Assembly (NCBI GenBank): GCA_001632425.1
Contig: KV425624.1
Coordinates: 1-11,993 of the forward strand
From: Neolentinus lepideus HHB14362 ss-1
Lineage: Eukaryota; Basidiomycota; Agaricomycetes; Gloeophyllales; Gloeophyllaceae
DNA length: 11,993 nt
Direction of reading: 5' to 3'
The notes under the pieces: model-generated
What the model was told of the DNA's origin: nothing
Seen by the model: only the letters and a program-made list of their open reading frames with translations
Database searches by the model: none
Translations under genes and position numbers: made by a program
Shown: positions 1 to 9,208 of the stretch, one piece after another
How positions within the stretch are numbered: the first letter of the stretch is position 1
Layout of the letters: every line of letters begins with the position of its first letter

Positions 1-227
1 GAAAATCGTCGCCGGCCTTGGGAGGCTCCCGCTCGGCTGGACGTTGCTGCCGGCCGTACTCGGCTGCGCTGGAGTCCTGCCGGCACCGCCACTAACGTCA
101 CTGTCGGCGTAGAACAGCTACGTACCGGTCGTAGGAAGTAAGGCGGAGGTATGCAAAAGGAGAATAAGAGGGGGATGGAGGAGAAGGAAGGTTTCGGGAT
201 TAAGAAGGAGAAAGGAAAAGACCTCAT
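1..227 (-). CDS. Possible 5' end of an unidentified gene, cut by the window edge
   Basis: The minus strand is open from an ATG at 227-225 to the edge of the window. A canonical donor (GTACGT) lies at 125 and an acceptor (GGCAG) ends at 77, giving a typical 49-nt intron. Splicing it joins the two parts in phase 0, and the second part (76-1) then reads DSSAAEYGRQQRPAERE and onward, a charged peptide that looks more protein-like than the unspliced reading. The first part is odd: rich in Pro, Phe and Ser because the DNA is a pyrimidine-rich tract, which in fungi is also typical of promoters. A TATA-like box lies about 52 bases upstream. I recognise no domain. The true start could lie elsewhere, or the tract could be only leader sequence. 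Confidence 0.3.
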   Translation of the reverse strand, partial: MRSFPFSFLIPKPSFSSIPLLFSFCIPPPYFLRPVRSCSTPTVTLVAVPAGLQRSRVRPAATSSRAGASQGRRRF

Positions 228-278
228 CAAACATTTAAAGATGGACAATAGCAGTGAACGGGGATGATAGAACCTGAA

Positions 279-287
279 CTATATATA
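279..287 (-). promoter_or_regulatory. TATA-like box for the left-edge gene
   Basis: Minus-strand TATATATAG lies about 52 bases upstream of the ATG at 227 and within the 186-bp gap after the reductase stop at 414. The spacing matches that of the other two TATA boxes in this window (roughly 60 bases to ATG). It could equally be AT-rich sequence in the 3' UTR of the reductase gene. Confidence 0.35.
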
Positions 288-413
288 ATAATCAGAAACT
301 CGACTCTGGCAGAATATAAATGGCCACGCTTAGGCCTAAGTAGTTTTTGCAGCCAATGGAGACATCACGAGTTGTATCGTACAACAGAGCTCACATAGAA
401 GTACAATTGATGT

Positions 414-1707
414 CTACTTCGGCAAAGCAGGGGTATCCGCAAACAGGAAGTCTGCCATACCAGGAGGGTACCGCAAGCCCCGGACAGCGTCCGAGTTCTC
501 CGCCAATGACCTGACTTCCGCAATATCTTCCTGCGTCAGCTTGAGCTTTGACGCATCCAAGTTCTCCCGGAGGTACTGGATATTGGGAGTAAATCAGCTG
601 CTATTACCGTCTAGGAGGAAGCTTTTGACACCCACCTTTGCCTTTGTTGTCCCAGGAATGGGGATGATATCATCACCTTGGGCGAGCAGCCAGGCAAGGG
701 CGACTTGGCCTGCGGTCGCACCGCGGCGTTCACCGATGACCTTCAAACCGTCAGCGAGCTTCAGAATGTTGGGGAAATTCTCCTTGGAATATCGAGGGAC
801 AATTTTGCGGAAATCACCATCCTCGAAGTCGTCAGGAGATTTCTGTATTAGGTAGGTAAGTACAATGACACGTCCTTGGCCGAAAATGAAGCGAGATACT
901 CACATATCTACCAGTCAACAGCCCTCTGCCAAGCGGACTATAAGCAACAATCTTGACGCCAAGCTCCCGAGCAGTCTTCAACAGTCCGACTTTTTCGTCC
1001 TCGATATCCAGCGTGAATGGAGAGTATTCGACCTGGATGGCTGCGATGGGATGCACGGCGTGTGCCCTTCTCAAAGTATCCGCAGAAATCTCCGACAGCC
1101 CTAGGTATTTCACTTTTCCTTGCTTGACCATATCGGCCATAGCGCCTACGGTCAACTCAATGGGCACTTTGGGGTCAGCGCTAAATGGAGGGCGCTTGTT
1201 AAGTCGATGCTGGAACACGACAGGGAACTGCGTACCGGTGAAGATAGTATAAGTTGACATAATCAGTGCCGAGTCTTTTCAGAGATGTTTCAAGGCACTG
1301 TTTCGCGTATTCCGGCTCGCCATTGACCATACGATCTGCTTGATTGGTGAAGCCGAATTTGGTGGCAAGGAAGATGTCCTTTCGCTTTCCAGAGCGCTTG
1401 AACCTAGAAGATTGGATTAGAATTTATCAAACGTGCGCGCATATGCCTATAAACCATTTGCCAATCAACTCTTCAGAGTCGAGATAGGCATTGGCCGTGT
1501 CCCAGTTTGTGCAGCCAGTTCCGTAAAGCTCGTCCAGGAACTGATAGAAGAATTATCATATAAAGCTCTGCTCTAGAGACTTATAGAACGTGCCTTTAAC
1601 CGTTCTTCGTCTGACGCGGCCTTGCCATAGAACGCAGAAATGCCCATGGCACCATAACCAATGGCCGTCACAGAGTCGCTTCCTATTTTGCGGGTGGGCA
1701 AAGACAT
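414..1707 (-). CDS. Aldo/keto reductase, YakC (AKR13)-like, six exons
   Basis: An NADPH-dependent aldo/keto reductase that probably reduces aldehydes or ketones in the cytosol; the substrate cannot be told from sequence. Exons on the minus strand are 1707-1594, 1540-1455, 1403-1236, 1180-904, 842-636 and 575-414, giving 337 aa, normal for the family. The protein opens with MSLPTRKIG and an [10 protein letters not shown] strand typical of YakC-like enzymes. The catalytic tetrad is complete: Asp52 and Tyr57 in WDTANAY, Lys82 in LATKFG, His122 in YYLHR. Later family blocks are present: [29 protein letters not shown] and the cofactor-binding [16 protein letters not shown]. Introns are 53, 51, 55, 61 and 60 nt. 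The first has a GC rather than GT donor (AAG|GCACGT), which is the only choice found that keeps the conserved reading. The family call is firm; placement in AKR13 is by resemblance only. Confidence 0.95.
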
Positions 1708-1767
1708 AATCGTCGAGAAAGACTGTTCGAGATAAGTTTCGGTGGTCCATATCGCCCAACGTTAAGG

Positions 1768-1775
1768 CTATATAT
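1768..1775 (-). promoter_or_regulatory. TATA box of the aldo/keto reductase gene
   Basis: Minus-strand GTATATAG sits about 62 bases upstream of the reductase ATG at 1707, a usual fungal distance. No other promoter element stands out. Confidence 0.55.
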
Positions 1776-2134
1776 ACAGGTCTTGTACCTTTCTTCTGCC
1801 ATCACGTTCTCGCACCACTTACTCAGCAGCCTACTAAGATAGCCGGAAACTGACGTATGGAAACCTCGGCTTGAATAGAATAGAAACGAAGACGATTGAA
1901 GTTACAAATTTAGCGCTGTCCAGTCATCGGCGCCTGAGACGGTGAAGTTCAACAGTGCTGGGCTCGACAGCGCATCTACGCCGTCAACCCTTCGAGGTCA
2001 AAAGAAAATCTCCAACGAGATTTTGGCTAAGGGTTGCCGATGAGTGAGTCAAGCTGAGACTTCGTATAAAAACCCTCGACGACAACATGAATTCAAGTCA
2101 CCTAGAATTGGTACCGTCATTCTGTCCACTCATG
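1776..2134. other. Intergenic: reductase promoter and 3' flank of the next minus-strand gene
   Basis: No open reading frame with protein-like composition was found on either strand. The stretch must hold the upstream promoter of the reductase and the 3' UTR of the unrecognised gene to its right. No repeat or RNA gene was seen. Confidence 0.5.
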
Positions 2135-3019
2135 CTAGCGCTGCTCGAGGTCGGTCTGTATGATGTCAACGGTGATTTTGGCAGCAGGGGCAGGCTCGGG
2201 CTCGGTCTGGATCTCCAAAGCGCGGACGAGAGGTGTGACTCATAGACTGAAGTGCGGAGGCTTCCTGTAGGACCTTGATCCCTTCGTCACGGTGCTGAAG
2301 ATCACTGCGGTAACGGTCGACCACAGCTTCGTTGCAGTGAATCAATATGAGCAGGAAGTGAGTAGATGGAAACATGTCCACTTACCGCATTGCTCCGGAT
2401 ACTACTTCTGCAGACTCTGGTACGCCGTCCGAGAGTTGTCCAACTTAGTCACAGCTACTCAAAGGGCAGAAGGAGTAACCCGGGTCCAGCTGTCCCTTCA
2501 CCTGAGAGAGAGGACTGAAAAGCAAACCAGTGACGATCAGACATGGGAGACGTTGCTAGGAGGTAGCAACTGTATTTCTGTCCGATATGGACCGTCACAA
2601 ACCTGAGTAAGGTGACAGTTCCGACCTGAACACTCCCTGTTGCCATACTCCATAGTGAACAGCAAATTACGGCGCGAATAACCAAAGATCGAGAATACTG
2701 AAGGAGCTCACCTCGGATGCCCCTTCACTAACTTGAGCGGCAATGATTCAGTGTTAAATGGAAACGTAATTGGGCTACAACATCGGATTCGAAGGTGCAG
2801 ATGTTAACGTGAATCGCTGACCTCACAGCACATATCAATCATCCAGACATTAAACGCTTCCAGTTCTCGATGATAGACATGCTTCGATTCCTTATCAGCA
2901 CTGTTGGCAATGGTGAGGACGTTTGACCAATCATTGTAAATGAAAGGATGATGTACTGTACACGTATCATATAGTTGAGAGTCAATAGAAATCCATCGAC
3001 GGGAGTCGAGAGTTGGATT
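2135..3019 (-). CDS. Unrecognised multi-exon gene, possibly damaged; 5' exons not resolved
   Basis: I do not recognise this protein. The best-supported part is a 66-codon exon (3019-2822) after a CACCCAG acceptor. It reads like real protein: RRWISIDSQLYDTC, HHPFIYNDWSNVLTIA, then YHRELEAFNVWMIDM. The 3' end is also coding-like: 2224-2135 reads RALEIQTEPEPAPAAKITV and onward to a TAG at 2137-2135, with mostly G or C in third positions. A chain of short exons can link them in frame: 2731-2712, 2636-2603, 2514-2502, 2443-2386 (VGQLSDGVPESAEVVSG), then from 2304 (RDLQHRDEGIKVLQEAS). Introns in the chain would be 58-90 nt. The last step is weak. The exon from 2304 and the tail are in different frames, and only a poor GTCCTA donor (intron of about 61 nt) would join them; otherwise there is a frameshift plus a TGA at 2242-2240. 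Exons upstream of 3019, including the start, were not found. Exon limits are a hypothesis; presence of a gene or recent gene remnant is fairly likely. Confidence 0.45.
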
Positions 3020-3522
3020 CTGGGTGGATGCATGCAGGATGAAGCGAAGGAAAAAAGTACATACATGCTAGGACACATCCCCAACTCGCTCTGGCTGCCT
3101 TGAAGGCTGTCTTTCAATATTGCTCCCTCTGCTCTCAACTCACGGCGGAACGACGGATCTACACCTCATGACCCGAAGAAAGAGCGCAGAAGTGTGGGAC
3201 GAGAAGAGGAATCACGGTGCGCTGCAAGCAATGTCAGACTCGTTTTCGAGGATCAACAGGCCCTGTAAGACGACTAGCATATCCAGGCAGATTTAGTATT
3301 CTGCTCGACAATTCAAGAGTAACCACAGATTCAGAGCACAGACACGAATTAATGAAAGTGCAGTTGTAAGACACCTGTTCGCCATATTAAGCTTCCAAGA
3401 GCTCGGTATTTTGCGTGCAATCGGTCCAGCCACTTTAGTCTTTCGCCACAGTGAGTACCTTCATCCCCTGTTCTTACACTGTCATCAGCAACGTCTAGGA
3501 CAAGGCTGCATCGTTGTGGCAG
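3020..3522. other. Unassigned: 5' part of the unrecognised gene and SIN3 leader
   Basis: The minus strand offers open pieces (for example around 3160-3080, reading RRELRAEGAILKDSLQGSQ) that could be further exons of the gene ending at 2135, but none joins the 3019 exon in phase with a good donor. On the plus strand, a GTGAGT donor at 3451 with acceptors at 3488 (CATCAG) or 3522 (GGCAG, just before the SIN3 ATG) suggests an intron in the SIN3 5' leader. No clear TATA box was seen for SIN3. Confidence 0.35.
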
Positions 3523-6500
3523 ATGTCGCGAGGAACCGTAGCAAGCACCGATGCCGAAATGGATCTGATGAGACTGTCTTCGGGCTCGCGGCCATCGTCA
3601 TCTCAGAGAAGAATGTTAGCCGAGGAAGCGCCTAATCGACTCTTGTCTTCAGCCGCTTACGACCTAATGCCAGTGCATTCGGCTGGCAGTAACCAAGGAG
3701 GTGCAGCAATGTCCGTCGACTCGCAGTCGGACAGACCATTGAACGTGACGGACGCCTTGAGCTACCTGGATGCCGTGAAGGTGCAGTTTCATGAGCGACC
3801 CGATGTGTACAACCAGTTCCTGGATATCATGAAGGATTTTAAGAGTCAATTGTAAGTCTTTCAGTACGCGCTCCGAGAGCTAACATGTATGGTCTCTCAG
3901 CATAGATACTCCAGGCGTGATTCAACGCGTATCCTCGCTCTTCCGCGGTCACCCTGATCTCATCCAAGGCTTCAACACTTTTCTGCCCGCCGGATATCGA
4001 ATTGAATGTAGCTCGAGCTCTCAGGAGACGAATTTTATCACTGTGACTACTCCCACAGGGACGACTACTCGCTCTGCTGCTACTTATACAGAAACTACTG
4101 CGCCTTCTGCCACACGCGATTCTAGCTACCCTTCTAGCTCACTTCTTGACACATCCGCTGGTTATCAAGATATGCATCCCTTAGTGGCCCCCAAGGACTC
4201 CAAGGTACTAGAGCCAGCCATGAGCTATGTCCAAAAGATCAAGTTGCGCTTCACGGACGAGCCAGAGACGTATAAGCAATTCGTGGACGCGCTCAATCAT
4301 CACAGGGATGAGGTGCGTCGTATTTTCTGTGGAAGCGAGGACTTGGTGCGATCGAGCGCTGCAGGAGGCTTTGTTTGCGCGGGTAGAGATGATCTTCAAG
4401 GATGATCATGACTTATTCGAAGAATTCAAGGATTTCGTGGCAACGCAGCGGGCGCAAATAGCCGATGTGATGAAGGGCGACTCGCGCCCCTCAACGCCGG
4501 TGACGGAGACGCGATCGCGTAAGAGAGCGGAGCCTTCTGTGTCGTCGCAAGGCCCGGGAGAGTCGAAGAGGAAGCGTAAGCCGGTCGAGAAAGAAAACGT
4601 ATCGTCCACACGGACCGTTGATCGCAAGGTAAGCAAACCACAACTTAAGGTCCTTATATTTCTAACTCGATGTGCAGAAAAGTAAACATGGGAGTAACCA
4701 GAACGAAGTTACCTCCTCTCGTATCCAGCGCCCACCCTCTCCCCGCCCTGCCAAGGTGCACCACCACCCGGCACTCGCAGCCAACCCGAGCTACTTCTCT
4801 GCCCCTCAGATGTTGCCCCAAATTCCCGCAGTTAACTTGGCTATCAGCCCGCAGGACGAAAACAACTTCTTTGACCGCGTGAAGCGCGCGCTGGATAGCC
4901 GCGAGACGTTCAACGAGTTCCTGAAGATCGTCAACCTGTTCACGCAGGATATCATCGACCGCTCAAGGCTCATCAAAGAGAGCCGGACGTACTTGGGGAG
5001 CAGTGAGCTTATGGTGCAGTTTATGGAGATTCTTGGGTGGGATGAGAGAAAGGAGGGGGAGAGGGTGGCGGCGGAGCAGTTGGAGCAGGCATGGGTGGCT
5101 GGACGGGCGAAAGGTCTTGACATTCCGAGGAGGATGGACTTGACATCTAAGTATGGGAGCTATAGACGTCTTCCGGCAATTGTGAGTACCATCTAGTTGC
5201 TCCCAGCACTCTCCAGACTGATATCATTGTCTACAGGAAATTAATGTTACATGTTCCGGCCGCGATGAGATGTGCAAGTCTGTCCTCAACGACGAGTGGG
5301 TGTCGCATCCCACATTCGCCAGCGAAGACTCTGGATTCATGGCTCACAAGAAGAACATATACGAGGAAGCACTCCATCGCAGTGAAGAAGAGCGACACGA
5401 ATACGACTTCCACATCGAGGCCATCACCCGTACAATTAGTACTCTAGAACCCATCAACAACAAGATTGCCCAATTGAGCGCCGAGGAGCGTGCCAACTTC
5501 AAGCTCAAGGCGAACCTAGGTGGAGTCGGTAAAAGCATCCATCAACGGGTCATTAAAAAGATATACGGGCGCGAACCTGGCTTGGATGTTATACAAGCTA
5601 TGCAGGACTCTCCTGCACTCGCTATACCCGTCGTCCTGGGCCGTTTGAAGCAAAAGGAAGAGGAATGGAAACGTGCACAGCGGGAGTGGAACAAAGTTTG
5701 GCGGGAGGTCGACGCAAGAAATTACGAGAAGTCGCTGGATCATCAAGGTATCACGTTCAAGATGAACGACAAGAAGGCCACGAGCACGAAGGCATTCTTG
5801 AATCAAATTGAGGTGGCTCGAGATGAACAGATTGCGAAGCGCGCAGTCATGGTTGATCCTCTCTTTTCTCGAGCACGGCCGAGACATCAGTTGGAATATT
5901 CCATGGAGGATATCCCAGTACTTCAAGATGCCTTGCGGTTGACCCTTGCTTTCCTCGATCGGACGCAGAACCAGATAAGCTTCGCTGAACGCCGAAGAAT
6001 CGAAGGTTTTATCCGGCTCTTCGTCCCAACGTTCTTCATGCTTGACCACGCTAGCTTCAATGCTGCCTTCGTCGCTCGTCGGGAGATGGTCGACAGCGAG
6101 ACAAGCGATGAAGTTGCTAGTATTATTGACGAAGCAGAGGTCATCAGTGTCTCGAGCAGCAGTTCGAGAAACGGGCGGAATGGGCGGAAGACGGGAGGTG
6201 GGCACGCGGGCGATTTGCGCAAGAAGCTGTTGAAGAGCGAGCAGGCGAAGTCAACTACGAGGCGGACGAGAGCCCAGGAGCTAGCATCGCCGAATACGTC
6301 TCGTCCGGCGTCTCCGGCTTTGGCAGACCAGATGCAAATAGATTTGGAGGAGAGTAAAAACTCAGTGCCTGAGAAGAACGGAGAGGCTTCGAGTTCGTCG
6401 AGTTCAAGCCAGCCGAATCGCATAGACCGCAAGGGCTCATTTTTCACGAATACGATTTTCTACGTACTCTTGCGACTTCTAGAGGTAAGCGTCTCCTGTG

Positions 6501-7585
6501 CCGAATAGTCTAAATTTGGCTAATTATTGGTGTAGCTCTTGTACTCTCGCCTGCTGTTCTATAAGAACCTCAGTCTATCTCCTGAGGCGAGCCTTGCCAA
6601 TGGCCTGCGATCATATCCCATGCTTCTAGACGCATGCGAGAGATTATTTGATAACGAATTCGAGCAGCACGGCTTTGAAGATCAAATGAGACAATGGTTT
6701 GGCCCGAGGGTAATTGAAGGGTCTTCGGTCATGCACGTAGAGGCTGACTCGGATCGTAGGACGCGTACAGAATCTACACCGTCGATAAGCTGATAGGAGC
6801 GCTTATCAAGCAGGTATGTCGCGCCGCAATGTCGCCGCCCGCAAGAGCGATTCCTGATGACTAGACCAGATTCAATTGGCCCTGTCAGATCCAAAGTCCA
6901 TGGATCTCTATGAGCAACTTAGGAAAGAGAGGCAGATTTTGATGCCCGTTTCTCAGGATTACATTAACCTGCGCAAACAGGCTGAGGCGATCCTGGGGCC
7001 AGATGAGAATCTTTTCCGTATTGATCAGGTACGTAGCCAACAATGACTTCCATATGATGAATGAGGCTAAGCATTCTCCACCTACTGTAGTATCCCGATG
7101 CGAAATCCATGACCATTCAACTACTCGGAAAAGATGATGCCAGTGATAACGACCCTGAAGTGTTGAGCGGGCGTTGGCAAAGTTACTTAGATTCATTTGT
7201 CTCGGTAAGCCATTCTTCGTGTGATGCTTAGTTGGTCTGACAGCACTCGTCTTTTAGGGTGACTCCGCTGCTGGTCTACCACCTAACAAAGTTAAGCCAT
7301 CGTTCTTACGAAGGTAAGCATTCGACGATCTCTCCATGTGCGCGGATTGACTTAGTCTCGCTTTGCAGGAATCTTCCCGGGTTGCCGGAGCTTCCTAAGA
7401 TCGCTGCTCGTGGTGGCCTCGAGATCAAGGTTTGTGTTCGCACTTACCGCCTGTTCTTCGTTTCAAATACGGAGGACGTGCTTTTTCGAATGCGCGCGCC
7501 GGAAGAACTGGAACGAGCACAAAAGCATACCCCGCGGCCCTTGACTAACGCGAAGTTCCTGGACTCCACACCGACGGAAAGCTGA
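3523..7585 (+). CDS. SIN3: SIN3 transcriptional corepressor scaffold, 11 exons, 1176 aa
   Basis: Nuclear scaffold of the Rpd3/HDAC-type histone deacetylase complex, which docks repressors and deacetylase subunits. Exons are 3523-3851, 3901-4312, 4365-4628, 4678-5181, 5237-6484, 6536-6709, 6760-6813, 6870-7028, 7091-7204, 7258-7313 and 7369-7585; all ten introns are GT-AG, 49-62 nt, and every junction keeps frame. PAH1 is at about residues 74-142 ([16 protein letters not shown] to [10 protein letters not shown]), PAH2 at about 213-271 ([10 protein letters not shown] to FEEFKDFV, without the FLP ending of PAH1) and PAH3 at about 395-456. The HDAC-interaction region starts near 484 ([31 protein letters not shown]). 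A disordered, Ser-rich, basic linker spans about 800-895. The Sin3 C-terminal domain runs from about 905 ([44 protein letters not shown]). The start is the first ATG of the PAH1 frame. The protein is shorter than yeast Sin3, mainly N-terminally. No defect was seen. Confidence 0.97.
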
Positions 7586-7852
7586 GATTTGGTTGAATGC
7601 TGTGTTGTCTATAGATATTATGCATATGCATATGGACCATGTTTGATTTGTTGTATTATCATTATTGGGTGTATCTCTAAGTTCTGTTTTATAATGGGTG
7701 ATCATGACTACAATGTGGGTTCCACTACACTCAATGCCGATACATCGGTGTTTAAATGAGCGTGGAAGGGCTGACTGCGCGTGCTAGGTGGATCTAATGA
7801 CAACATCCGTCGCAACATTGCTTACTCAGACACTTATGATAATTAACTCTGA
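7586..7852. other. Intergenic: SIN3 3' flank and upstream GST promoter
   Basis: AT-rich sequence between two plus-strand genes with no protein-like frame. It contains the palindrome at 7619-7632 soon after the SIN3 stop and then the sequence leading to the GST TATA box. No canonical AATAAA was noted. Confidence 0.5.
7619..7632. repeat. 14-bp perfect palindrome in the SIN3 3' flank
   Basis: TATGCATATGCATA is its own reverse complement and lies 34 bases after the SIN3 stop codon. It may be part of the polyadenylation region, where AT-rich TATATG-type elements are known in yeasts, or chance in AT-rich DNA. Confidence 0.5.
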
Positions 7853-7860
7853 TATATAAA
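7853..7860 (+). promoter_or_regulatory. TATA box of the glutathione transferase gene
   Basis: TATATAAA lies 63 bases before the ATG at 7923. It is the best match to a TATA consensus in the window and would suit an inducible, stress-type gene. Confidence 0.65.
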
Positions 7861-7922
7861 GCGGTGCGAATCTCAAGATAACATCCTCAGTCGCGGATCC
7901 CCTTGCTACGACGGCCATAATC

Positions 7923-8890
7923 ATGCCTGAGACCATCACACTTTATACTGCCAAGGTAAGTTGGACGAGAAAAGTTGTGGAAAATTAGTCCTTACGACTT
8001 ACGATCATCATTGACAGGTCTGCCCGTACGCTCACCGAGTGAGTTCCTTGATGGTATCATAAACAATCGTTATAACTAGCATGAAACAAGGTTGAATTGG
8101 CCTTAGAGGAGGCTGGTGCTCCCTATAAGGCATACCAAATCGATTTGCAAAACAAGCCCGAGTGGTATGCGCCGAAAGTTAATCCAGCGAGCAAGGTACG
8201 TTCCAAGCGTGACTGTTCCTACCAGCTTCAAGTTATGATTGACCATGGCGAAATGCAGGTGCCTGCTGTAGCGTACGGTGGTCCTGCCACTCTTCCGGAG
8301 TCACCGTCCCCAGAATCTACCAAGATCGCTGAATCCTTGGTCTTGCTGGAGTTCGTGGCCGATCTCTACCCGAACTCGCCCCTTTTACCCAAGGATCCTG
8401 TCCTTCGCGCAAAAGCCCGATTCTTCATTGACGCTGTTGGAACCAAGCTGAACCCCAAGTACTTTGCATTTGTTCACCGTGGCGATGCAGGCGGAGCCGA
8501 GGGCTTGTTGCAAGGTATCGATGACATCCAGAAGCTGCTACCTGACGAGGGGTATGCGGTGGGCAAGGACTATACGATTGCAGACGCCGCCGTCACCCCG
8601 TTCCTTGCTAGAATGGAAATATCCCTCAAGTACGACCTTGGGTCCTTCGATGTGGGAGAGGGCGTGAAGGTGTACGAGACGCTGCAGACCGACCCCAAGT
8701 TCGCGAGGTTCAGGAAGTACTTCAATGATTCCAAGGCAAGACCCAGCTTCCAGAAGACTTTCGATGAGGTAAGTTCGGCGATGAATGCATGGTCAGCCGA
8801 TTTTGAGTAACGCTTCTCTAGTCGTATTTGGTTGAGTCGTACAAGAAGAGATATGAAGCGGCGCGTGCGCAGAAGAAGAAAACCGATTGA
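7923..8890 (+). CDS. Glutathione S-transferase, cysteine-type (omega-like), five exons
   Basis: A cytosolic glutathione transferase of 245 aa, likely a thiol transferase or dehydroascorbate-reductase type rather than a classic conjugating enzyme, because it carries a catalytic-type cysteine. Exons are 7923-7955, 8018-8038, 8091-8195, 8259-8768 and 8822-8890; introns are 62, 52, 63 and 53 nt, all GT-AG. The N-terminal thioredoxin-like domain (about 3-95) has CPYAHR with Cys13, the VPAV turn with the likely cis-Pro55, and the glutathione-binding Glu78-Ser79. The helical C-terminal domain has the YTIADAAV N-capping box with Asp162. The tail is very basic (RAQKKKTD). Exon 2 is only 21 nt and codes for VCPYAHR exactly. 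Intron 3 is 63 nt and has no stop in frame, so the unspliced reading is longer and misleading; splicing it restores the conserved SKVPAV segment. The class within GSTs is inferred from the Cys motif. Confidence 0.95.
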
Positions 8891-9208
8891 CCTACGAATA
8901 AGCATAAATTGTAACGCATATGGACAAGTGTATGATAACTTCGGGCAACCTGTGGACGTATTAACATGTGGATTTTCTTCGCTACCTGTCGCACTCAGGA
9001 TATGAAAAGAGTTCGAGCTGGGCCGTAACAAAACGAACCCAGACACTGTCGGGACCGATCATCAACCTGTGGGGCACTCTTAAGACAGAAGGCGATTGTA
9101 ACTTGATGCCGTCCGAGAAGTAGGAAAAACCCCTCCGAGGGTATATATATAGAGAGAGAATGGTGAAGTAAGATATTGCAACGACCCAGGTAACCTTGCG
9201 ATGACCAG
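8891..9208. other. Intergenic between convergent genes
   Basis: This is the shared 3' region of the plus-strand GST gene and the minus-strand F-box gene. Short minus-strand frames here have no recognisable features and overlap the 3' flanks. The only structure noted is the dinucleotide tract at 9142-9159. Confidence 0.5.
9142..9159. repeat. Compound TA/GA dinucleotide microsatellite
   Basis: A short run of TA repeats passes directly into GA repeats (TATATATATAGAGAGAGA). It looks like a TATA box but lies between two convergent 3' ends, so a promoter role is unlikely. Confidence 0.6.

Noticed and set aside
832..1260. Minus-strand 142-codon frame taken as a separate small gene
   Set aside because: It is exon 4 of the aldo/keto reductase read through both flanking introns; the conserved reading requires splicing at 1181-1235 and 843-903.
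2292..2606. Plus-strand 104-codon frame
   Set aside because: No recognisable domain, and the minus strand of the same bases carries better splice signals and more protein-like frames.
5516..6205. 229-codon minus-strand frame opposite SIN3
   Set aside because: It lies wholly antisense to the conserved large SIN3 exon and shows no family features; it is a codon-bias shadow.
9142..9151. Promoter TATA box from the TATATATATA run
   Set aside because: It sits between two convergent gene ends and continues into a GA repeat; no gene starts downstream on either strand.
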